Positions 34,741-42,387 of a stretch of DNA of 64,000 bases are shown here, piece by piece. The DNA lies in NCBI GenBank assembly GCA_944326305.1, contig CALVDL010000008.1, positions 47,856-111,855 on the forward strand, in the 5' to 3' direction. Made by a program: the position numbers and the translations under genes. The stretch comes from an uncultured Bacteroidales bacterium (GTDB lineage: Bacteria > Bacteroidota > Bacteroidia > Bacteroidales > UBA932). The notes beneath the pieces were generated by a model. The model saw nothing but the letters and a program-made list of their open reading frames with translations, was not told the origin of the DNA and did no database searches. Every line of letters starts with the position of its first letter. The first letter of the stretch is position 1.

Positions 34741-36507
34741 ATGAAAGCTTTGTTTAAATATACGATATTATCGTTATCTCTCTTTATGTCTGTAGTCTCA
34801 TGCGATTATCTTGACAAAAGGGAAGAGACCGACGGTCTTACGCTTGAAGAAGTTTTCGGGAACGCGAACAATTTTGAACTGTATATAGACTGGATGACAC
34901 AGAATACTATGGTCAAATATCTTCAGGCCGGGGCCAACCCTCATGGAACATGGGATGATGTCGCAGACAACTCCATGTGTACCATGCAGTTTACAGTGCC
35001 ATGTCTGTTGTCTGCCGCAGGTGATTATATGACTATGATCACGAACGGAAGATCTGTAATGTGCAATACAGGTGTTTGGGAGAAGATGTGGAAATATGTC
35101 CGGATATCCAATATGGGGCTTAAGCATATAGATATGTACCCTGGAGATGAGGCTGGACGGAATAAAATAATCGGTACCTGCTATTTTTACAGGGCATTTG
35201 CATATTTTGAAATATGCCGCCGTTGGGGAGGAATGCCATATTTTTATGAGCCGTTCGAAGATCTTTCCGAGAATCTGGACAGGGAAAGGGATGATATGAG
35301 GACTACTTATCTGAATATCGCGAATGATTTTGCCGAGGCTGCAAAATATCTTGAGCCGGTAATTCCGGATTCAGAATGGCAGCATCCAACAAGTGTTGCG
35401 GCTCTTGCCATGCGTTCAAGAGCACTGCTTTATGCAGCCAGTCCTCAGGCAACCCTGGAAGGCGGTGAAGTGCGTGAAGATTTGTGGGAGGAAGCTGCGA
35501 TTGCTACAGATGAGGCTATCAAGGCAGCCGAGTCGAACGGCTACCAGCTCGCACCAGGGGAGAATTATTATGATATTTTCAAAGGTGTGAACTATAGTAT
35601 ATATACTAAAGAAGTGCTGTTCGGAAGAAGGGCTAAAATTGCATGGGGGTCGGAAGCTTATAAAATTACCATCAGGCCTCCAGGAAAACTGACCGGAACA
35701 TATGGCGTGTCTGCTAACCAGAAGTTCATTGACTGCTATGATATGACTAACGGCTATCCTATATCTGATCCGAAATCAGGCTATAATGATCAGAATCCAT
35801 ACGTGGACCGTGGTATAAGATTCGAGCATGATATCATATACAATCAGTGTACAGTGTTCGGCAACAGGAAAATGAACCTGTACCACCAGGAAGAAGGATC
35901 ATCGACAATGGGAGGTGGTGATATTTCATATTCTTCAGGAGAAATCATGGCTGGATATACCAAGACGGGTACATACGTGAAGAAATGGATGGGGAAAGAC
36001 TGGAATACGGCTCTAGACCAAGTATGGCCATATATAAGGATGTCTGAACTGTATCTTAATTTCGCTGAAGCTGCTGCAGAAGCCGGATGGGGAATAGATG
36101 AAAAGAGAAACGGAAGCACATACTCTGCCCTTGAAGCTCTAAATCTGGTCAGGAACAGAGGTGGCATTGCCGATCTTCCTCCGGAATATCAGACTACTGA
36201 AAGGTTTATTGAAAGGGTTCGCAATGAGCGTCGGGTAGAGCTTTGTTTCGAAGATCACCGCTTTTATGACATACGCAGGTGGCTTATAGGAACAGATCCG
36301 GATTATGACAACGACATTTATGCAGTGAATATTGTAAAACTTAAATCAGGTTATGATCCTGATGTATATCCTACAGGCTTCAGATATGAGTATCCGGATA
36401 CGCCTGTCCTTCAGAGGGTATATGAAGAAAAACATAATCTTTATCCGATTCTTAGGGATGACACATATATCGGTCCTTTGTTCAAGCAGAATCCTGGATG
36501 GGAATAA
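34741..36507 (+). CDS. SusD/RagB-like surface lipoprotein (module 2, SusD-A)
   Basis: SusD-family lipoprotein of 588 aa, partner of the preceding SusC. The lipobox gives Cys21 (SLFMSVVSC), followed by the acidic DYLDKREE stretch that suits surface export. Family marks are IGTCYFYRAFAYFEICRRWGG in the helical core, LYLNFAEAAAEAG, the block NERRVELCFEDHRFYDIRRW and the ending FKQNPGW. Starts 19 bp after SusC-A and is followed 18 bp later by SusC-B. Expected to cover the SusC barrel at the cell surface and hold the glycan. Confidence 0.94.
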   Translation: MKALFKYTILSLSLFMSVVSCDYLDKREETDGLTLEEVFGNANNFELYIDWMTQNTMVKYLQAGANPHGTWDDVADNSMCTMQFTVPCLLSAAGDYMTMITNGRSVMCNTGVWEKMWKYVRISNMGLKHIDMYPGDEAGRNKIIGTCYFYRAFAYFEICRRWGGMPYFYEPFEDLSENLDRERDDMRTTYLNIANDFAEAAKYLEPVIPDSEWQHPTSVAALAMRSRALLYAASPQATLEGGEVREDLWEEAAIATDEAIKAAESNGYQLAPGENYYDIFKGVNYSIYTKEVLFGRRAKIAWGSEAYKITIRPPGKLTGTYGVSANQKFIDCYDMTNGYPISDPKSGYNDQNPYVDRGIRFEHDIIYNQCTVFGNRKMNLYHQEEGSSTMGGGDISYSSGEIMAGYTKTGTYVKKWMGKDWNTALDQVWPYIRMSELYLNFAEAAAEAGWGIDEKRNGSTYSALEALNLVRNRGGIADLPPEYQTTERFIERVRNERRVELCFEDHRFYDIRRWLIGTDPDYDNDIYAVNIVKLKSGYDPDVYPTGFRYEYPDTPVLQRVYEEKHNLYPILRDDTYIGPLFKQNPGWE

Positions 36508-36525
36508 CATATAGAAAAAACTGAC

Positions 36526-39500
36526 ATGAAATTTCATATACATAAATATCTCTGCACCTTGTTTCTGACAATGGTATTTATCTGCTCTATTGAGCCGGTA
36601 TCAGGACAGAACAAGAACAGAAGACAGTCAAGAAGTACTGTTACAATAGAGGTTGTTGATGAGGCCGGCACACCTATAGGGTATTCGGAAATATCCTCAT
36701 CAAGAAACAGACATACTTATATTGCTGATGATCAGGGAGTATCTACCATTTCGATCCTTCCTATAGATGTACTGAAAGTCAAAGCCGACGGATATGGTTC
36801 AAAAACAATAAGTGCATCTGATATTAGGGACGGACATGCAGTTATTGAACTGGAAAAACTTTCTGAATATGAAGATGAGGCTCATCAGCTTTATACGGTT
36901 ACCGGTGATTATATTTCAGAAAACCGTGTAGTTGGATCTTACTCTAAGGTAGATGGGGAGGAACTTGAGAAAAACCCTACGATGTTCTTGTGGGATGCTT
37001 TGGGCGGAAGGCTTGGCGGTCTGTATATAATGAACAATGCCCTGGTGCCTGGATTTACTTCATACAACGGGTTTGTGCGTGCACCAAATGGTGGTACACC
37101 TATCATAATGATTGATGGAGTGGAACGCTCCCTTGATTATATTGAACCGGAGACCATAGAGAGTGTACAGCTTCTTAAAGATGCTTCCCTGAAGTCTCTT
37201 TTCGGAGGTATCCAGACAAACGGAATCCTCATGATAAAGACAAAACGAGGCAAGGCATATGAGAATGGGGTGCGCGTTAACGTCCAGTCTGGAGTTGAGG
37301 TTCCTACCAGGCTTCCGCAGTATCTCAATTCCAGACAATATACGGAAATGTATAACCAGGCTTTGGCAAATGTAGGCAGGGCGCCTATATATGATCCGTC
37401 CAAATATGATGGTTCGAATCCTCTGCTTTATCCTGATGTGGATTTTTATGACCAGTTCCTGAACGATGTTATGACAATTACCAGGGCCAATGCACAGCTT
37501 ACCGGAGGAAGCAAGAATACACAGTATTTTCTGAATGTAGGATTCCAGACAAACGGAGGCCTGGAAAAGTATACCGATTATCCCAATAGGGACCAGGTCA
37601 TTACTGCGAGAGGAAACATAGATAATACCATCTATGACTTTATAACTTTGAGGGTTGGTCTCAATGCTGCTATACAGATGAAGACATGGCCGAATACTTC
37701 TACACAGAACTTTATAAATTCTTTGTCTGAAACAAGGCCTAATGAGTATCCTATTACAATCCCGGGAGATATGGTCGGAAGCCCTGAGGAATATGTGTTG
37801 GGCGGTTCTTCGGTAGCACAGAATAACCCGTTGGGAATTCTGACCCGTAACGGATATGTTGAAAGAGAGTATTCCTATCTGCAGTCGGATTTTACTCTTG
37901 ATGTCGATCTCAACAAATGGGTGAGAGGTCTTAGCATTCGTCCGAGTGTTACGTTTGACCTTTACAATGAGTATTCGGCGAAAAAAGACGGAGGATATTC
38001 TGTCTACGAGCTTATTGGCGGTCCCGATGATGAAATAGCTTCTTATAAACAATGGGGATATGATAATCCGAATACCAAACAAGCAAGAGGCGCTGTTGCT
38101 ACAAACCGGAACTGGGCTTTTAATACCACTGTCAATTATGACAGGGAAATCGGGAAGCACGATATTTCTGCACTTGCAGTATATTTCATGCAGCAGCAGG
38201 ACTTTAACGACCAGATCCACAGTTTAAGGCGTGTCAATGCCGGGATATGGGCCAACTATATGTACGACAAGACTTATGTCGTGGATGTAAGCTTGAATTG
38301 TGTTGGTGTTCCAAGCTTTGCCCCTGATAAAAGATTCGGTGTGTTCCCTACTGTAGGTGCCGGATGGATTATGTCAGAAAATTCATTTATGGAAAATGTT
38401 GACTGGGTGGATTTCCTCAAACTCCGGGCATCATACGGTATTCTTGGCTCTACTTCCTATACAGAGCAGGGAATCGTTTCTAACTATTACTACAGGACGG
38501 AATGGGCTGTAAATGGGACATATCCGTTTACATCATTCAATAATATAGTAAATTTCAACCAGACAGGCAATCCGAATATCGGGTTCCAGAAAAGTCATGA
38601 GTTCAATGCCGGTGTCGATTTTGAATTTTTCGACCATTCGTTCAGTGGATCTGTAGGGTATTTCAGGAATGTATTGGATGGAGGCCTTGCTAACCTTACG
38701 GATATTACACCTGGGGTAAGCGGCAAGGGTGGTGCATTGGTATGGTATAATTATAAGGAATATCTTGCGCAGGGAGCCGAAGCCGAGCTTTATTATACAA
38801 AACGTTTCGGGGATTTCCAGATGACAGTTGGAGGTAACTTTGCCTATGGTTATTCCGAGGTTACCAGGGAAGCGGATATTGAATGGCCTGATGAATTGGG
38901 AGCTCTTGCAAAGGTGCGCAGGGACGGTGATACAAAAGGTTATCAGGTAATAGGTACGTTCAAGGATCAGGCTGATATAGATGCTTCTCCGAAACAGACG
39001 TTCGGTAAAGTATATCCTGGAGACTTAAAATACCGGGATATAAACAGTGACGGTATAATCGATGAAAGAGATCGTGATGTTATAGCCAATGTGCAGCCTT
39101 CCGTATCATACGGAATTACTGTCAGTCTGAAATATAAAGGTTTCAATCTTGATATTCTCGGATACGGACTTGCCGGATTTGACAGGATGCTGACGAATAA
39201 GTATTATCAGATCTATGGAGACAGGAAATATTCAAATGTGGTATATACCGGTCTGCCGAATGGAAATCCTCATCCTGTTCTCAGGGCTGACAGTTCTACG
39301 AACAATTTTGTTGATTCAGATTATTGGGTTGTGAACGGGGGCTATTTCAAACTTCGCAATGTAGAATTCGGTTACACTCTACCATATAAAGCCTCAAAGA
39401 AAATAGGTCTGAATATGCTGAAGTTCTTTGTTAGAGGAACAAACCTGTTTACCATTTCGAAAATAAAGGATCTTGATCCGGAGAGCCTTAATGCTGGCGT

Positions 39501-39555
39501 CGGTGATTTCCCTTTGGCAACGACTATAACAGGAGGCCTTTCATTCTCTTTCTGA
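36526..39555 (+). CDS. SusC-like TonB-dependent transporter, divergent plug (module 2, SusC-B)
   Basis: Second SusC of module 2, 1009 aa. Signal peptide ends near SGQ (about 28). The N-terminal regulatory-like domain (about 38-115) is present (VTIEVVDEAGTPIGYSEI), but a DEVVVVGYG-type TonB box is not; the corresponding stretch reads LYTVTGDYISENRVVG. The plug hallmark is strongly altered to LLKDASLKSLFGGIQTNGI. The barrel has YRDINSDGIIDERD and a normal C-terminal strand. Low GC content and the altered plug make it one of the most divergent transporters in the window. It is followed by its SusD after 28 bp. Confidence 0.92.
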   Translation: MKFHIHKYLCTLFLTMVFICSIEPVSGQNKNRRQSRSTVTIEVVDEAGTPIGYSEISSSRNRHTYIADDQGVSTISILPIDVLKVKADGYGSKTISASDIRDGHAVIELEKLSEYEDEAHQLYTVTGDYISENRVVGSYSKVDGEELEKNPTMFLWDALGGRLGGLYIMNNALVPGFTSYNGFVRAPNGGTPIIMIDGVERSLDYIEPETIESVQLLKDASLKSLFGGIQTNGILMIKTKRGKAYENGVRVNVQSGVEVPTRLPQYLNSRQYTEMYNQALANVGRAPIYDPSKYDGSNPLLYPDVDFYDQFLNDVMTITRANAQLTGGSKNTQYFLNVGFQTNGGLEKYTDYPNRDQVITARGNIDNTIYDFITLRVGLNAAIQMKTWPNTSTQNFINSLSETRPNEYPITIPGDMVGSPEEYVLGGSSVAQNNPLGILTRNGYVEREYSYLQSDFTLDVDLNKWVRGLSIRPSVTFDLYNEYSAKKDGGYSVYELIGGPDDEIASYKQWGYDNPNTKQARGAVATNRNWAFNTTVNYDREIGKHDISALAVYFMQQQDFNDQIHSLRRVNAGIWANYMYDKTYVVDVSLNCVGVPSFAPDKRFGVFPTVGAGWIMSENSFMENVDWVDFLKLRASYGILGSTSYTEQGIVSNYYYRTEWAVNGTYPFTSFNNIVNFNQTGNPNIGFQKSHEFNAGVDFEFFDHSFSGSVGYFRNVLDGGLANLTDITPGVSGKGGALVWYNYKEYLAQGAEAELYYTKRFGDFQMTVGGNFAYGYSEVTREADIEWPDELGALAKVRRDGDTKGYQVIGTFKDQADIDASPKQTFGKVYPGDLKYRDINSDGIIDERDRDVIANVQPSVSYGITVSLKYKGFNLDILGYGLAGFDRMLTNKYYQIYGDRKYSNVVYTGLPNGNPHPVLRADSSTNNFVDSDYWVVNGGYFKLRNVEFGYTLPYKASKKIGLNMLKFFVRGTNLFTISKIKDLDPESLNAGVGDFPLATTITGGLSFSF

Positions 39556-39583
39556 CACTATGGAATATTGAAATTATACTGAC

Positions 39584-41356
39584 ATGAAAATAAACGATAT
39601 TATATGTATTACCCTTTCTGTCTTTAGTGCTGTTTCCTGCAGTTTTCTGGAACCGGAAACGGATAATACCAGAGACGAAAGTATACTTGATGAGGCGGCA
39701 TATTTCTGCGGCCCGCTGAATAGCGTGTACAATAGTCTCCCGACACTGTTTGACAACAATATGGATGCAATGACTGACAATGCTGTCATAAGAAACCAGT
39801 CCGGAGAGTATTACAGATGCGCAATCGGGGCGATGTCGCCGAATAAGAATCCGCTGGATATATGGACTAATGGCTATAAGAACATTCGTACTCTCAATGT
39901 ATTCATGAGCCATATGGTTCTGAATGATGATACGGAATGGCGCACACCGGTACGTTTTTTCCCTTTCGAAAGCGAGGTTGACATAGAAAACAATCTCAAA
40001 ATGTTCTGGCGTCTGAAAGGTGAGGCTTATGCTATGCGGGCATATTGGATATCTGAATTGCTGAGGAATTTCGGAGGTGTAGCTGAAGATGGCAGTGTCC
40101 TGGGTATTCCTCTTGTAGGGGACAGGATTCTTGAAGTAGGAGTGGATGACCTGGATATCCCGCGCGCCACGTATGAAGAGTGTATAAAGGCTATTATTGA
40201 TGATTGTGACAGTGCTACGGTGGCTTGTCGGCTGCCGGACCTGTATTCCGGGACAGATGCAGTGTATGGAAGTTCTTTCAGGGATCACTTGTCAGGTGCT
40301 GCAGCAAAGGCAATAAAGGCTAGAGCACTCCTGTATGCCGCAAGCCCTGCATTCAATCCTGAAGGAGATGATGCCAAGAAATGGGAACAGGCAGCCGTTG
40401 CTGCTGCTGAAGCCATTGTTGCCGTCGGGGGAATCAATGCTGCAATGTCATCAAGGGATGAATATTATTTTACGCAGATTAATAACAGGGACTGGAAAAA
40501 CAATGATGTGATTATGCGGGGAAAGGTCGTGACCGGAAACCGTGCTTTCGAGAACGATAATTACCCGCCTCAGCTTTATGGTAATGCCCTGATAAATGTT
40601 TCCCAGAATTTTGTTGAAGCATTTCCGGACAAGAACGGATATCCTATAACGGAGGACGGGACTGCGTATGATCCGGCTGATCCATATGCAAACAGGGATG
40701 CCCGTCTGGCTCTATTCGTTGGTTATAATGGCGGTACCATTGGTTCTTCCAATTATAAGCTTAATACTGTAGAAGGGGGAATAGATGCATATGATCCGCT
40801 TGCCAAGACATCAAGGTCAGGGTACTATCTTAAAAAGACTTTGAGGATGTCCGTTAACCTTACTCCAGGTGCCCAGACTGCTACTCCACGTGCCAACATC
40901 CTCTACGGCCTTCCAGAGCTTCTCCTTAATTATGCAGAGGCAGCCAACATGGCATGGGGACCGTCAGGAGATCCTGAAGGATATGGATTCACCGCCAAGG
41001 ATGCTCTCCGTCGTATCCTCACTCGTGACAATAAAGCTGCCGGTGCGAAGTACCTTGACGAAGTCATAGCGGATGACAGGGACAAGTTCAATGAATATGT
41101 CCGTCTCCAGCGCCGTATAGAGCTGAGTTTTGAGGGCCACTACTACTATGACCTCAGGAGGTGGTATGCCGCTGAACCGGATTGGGCGGACCATATCAAC
41201 GTCCCTGTAAACGGAGTTGAAATTACGACAACCGACTCTGGTACAGAGTACAGGACAGTAGAGTTGGAAAAACGTTATTTTGCTTCTCCTTACCAGCCTA
41301 TACCTTATTCAGAGGTGTACAATGCCGGTATAGTGCAGAACAAGGGATGGCAGTAG
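39584..41356 (+). CDS. SusD/RagB-like surface lipoprotein (module 2, SusD-B), compositionally mosaic
   Basis: SusD-family lipoprotein of 590 aa; lipobox FSAVSC gives Cys19, followed by SFLEPETD. Helical core marker RLKGEAYAMRAYWISELLRNFGG, then LLLNYAEAANMAWGP, the block QRRIELSFEGHYYYDLRRW and tail IVQNKGWQ. Base composition changes sharply near 40860: the line at 40741-40800 is about 38% GC, the line at 40861-40920 about 58% by hand count. The protein stays in frame and family-typical across this point, so the gene is intact. The break suggests recombination between a low-GC and a high-GC lineage inside the coding sequence. Confidence 0.94.
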   Translation: MKINDIICITLSVFSAVSCSFLEPETDNTRDESILDEAAYFCGPLNSVYNSLPTLFDNNMDAMTDNAVIRNQSGEYYRCAIGAMSPNKNPLDIWTNGYKNIRTLNVFMSHMVLNDDTEWRTPVRFFPFESEVDIENNLKMFWRLKGEAYAMRAYWISELLRNFGGVAEDGSVLGIPLVGDRILEVGVDDLDIPRATYEECIKAIIDDCDSATVACRLPDLYSGTDAVYGSSFRDHLSGAAAKAIKARALLYAASPAFNPEGDDAKKWEQAAVAAAEAIVAVGGINAAMSSRDEYYFTQINNRDWKNNDVIMRGKVVTGNRAFENDNYPPQLYGNALINVSQNFVEAFPDKNGYPITEDGTAYDPADPYANRDARLALFVGYNGGTIGSSNYKLNTVEGGIDAYDPLAKTSRSGYYLKKTLRMSVNLTPGAQTATPRANILYGLPELLLNYAEAANMAWGPSGDPEGYGFTAKDALRRILTRDNKAAGAKYLDEVIADDRDKFNEYVRLQRRIELSFEGHYYYDLRRWYAAEPDWADHINVPVNGVEITTTDSGTEYRTVELEKRYFASPYQPIPYSEVYNAGIVQNKGWQ

Positions 41357-41390
41357 GCGTGTGATACACAGATGATGAATAAAGAAACAA

Positions 41391-42329
41391 ATGAAAGACA
41401 ATAATATGAAACCTGTTTTTAAGACATTGCTCATCACCGTTGCAGCTGTACTGCCTCTGTCCGGCTGCGGATTCGGTGACTACGATATCGAGTATCCGAC
41501 CAAGAGAGTGCTGTTCACCTATCAGACCTACAATTACCAGGTAGTCGTTGGGGAGGGATTGCAGCTGAAGGTGGGATTTGTATTTGCAGGCCTTCCTGAA
41601 AATGACCGTGACAGGGTAGTGAAATATACTGTGGATGGATCACTTGTAACCAACGAGAACCAGATTCCGCTGCCTGAAGATATGTATACTTTCGACAATC
41701 CTTCGGAAATAGTGATCCCGAAAGGTTCCTTGAAGGCATATATGCCGGTACATCTGGATTCGGCAGCGTTTGTTAATGATTCAAGGGCCCTTACCGGCGA
41801 GTTCATCCTCCCGGTGAGGATTACCGAGGCTGATGCTGACGAGATTTCCAGCGGCAAGGACTATACCCTCATATCATTGAGCTACCAGGGCAGGCAGTAC
41901 GGGAATTATACCTATACGGGGAAAGCCACCGGTTCCAACGGGCAGACTATCGAGTATGAAAACCAGTTTACTGCTACCAACAGCATCCGTCAGCTCCAGA
42001 CTGTTGCCGCGGACCGGTTCAGGGTTTATGCCGACCAGAACGGGACCAATGACCCGGCCAAGGGCAAATACTCCATGCTGATTACCGTTCCAATAAAGGG
42101 CGGTGGGGCTGTCACGCTGGAGCAGGATCCTGATTTCCTTCCGGATATAGAAGTCACCCAGAACGGGGACTGCACTTATGACGAGGCCACCAAGACGTTC
42201 GTCCTCAGATATAAGTATACTGACGCCGACGGTGTGGAATGGACCTGCGAGGACACCATGGTGTTCCGTAACCGTGTCCGTAACGATCAGGGTGACGGAC
42301 GTGTCCTCTATGAGTGGAGGGGCTTCTGA
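41391..42329 (+). CDS. DUF1735/DUF4361-like surface glycan-binding lipoprotein (module 2)
   Basis: Lipoprotein of 312 aa closing module 2, in the same position as the homologous proteins of modules 1 and 3. Cys26 follows VAAVLPLSG; a second ATG at 41406 (MKPVFKTL) would place it at Cys21 and is equally good. The N-terminal half has the DUF1735 pattern (YPTKRVLFTYQ, GEGLQLKVGFVFAG, LTGEFILPVRITEA) and the C-terminal half ends with a tyrosine-rich strand and VLYEWRGF, like the LRFEEW/LRVEEW ends of the other two. It is more divergent from them than they are from each other. High GC, unlike the four genes before it. Probably a SusE-type binding protein at the cell surface. Confidence 0.8.
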   Translation: MKDNNMKPVFKTLLITVAAVLPLSGCGFGDYDIEYPTKRVLFTYQTYNYQVVVGEGLQLKVGFVFAGLPENDRDRVVKYTVDGSLVTNENQIPLPEDMYTFDNPSEIVIPKGSLKAYMPVHLDSAAFVNDSRALTGEFILPVRITEADADEISSGKDYTLISLSYQGRQYGNYTYTGKATGSNGQTIEYENQFTATNSIRQLQTVAADRFRVYADQNGTNDPAKGKYSMLITVPIKGGGAVTLEQDPDFLPDIEVTQNGDCTYDEATKTFVLRYKYTDADGVEWTCEDTMVFRNRVRNDQGDGRVLYEWRGF

Positions 42330-42387
42330 CCGGCTGGAGGAAGTAGAGAAATCTGCAAATACCCAATTTTAATATTATTTAAAGCTA

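Noticed and set aside
37060..38220. A 386-codon open frame on the minus strand inside the module 2 SusC-B gene
   Set aside because: It is antisense to a full-length family-typical SusC gene, its protein is rich in Ile/Cys/Arg with no recognisable domain, and it has no operon context.
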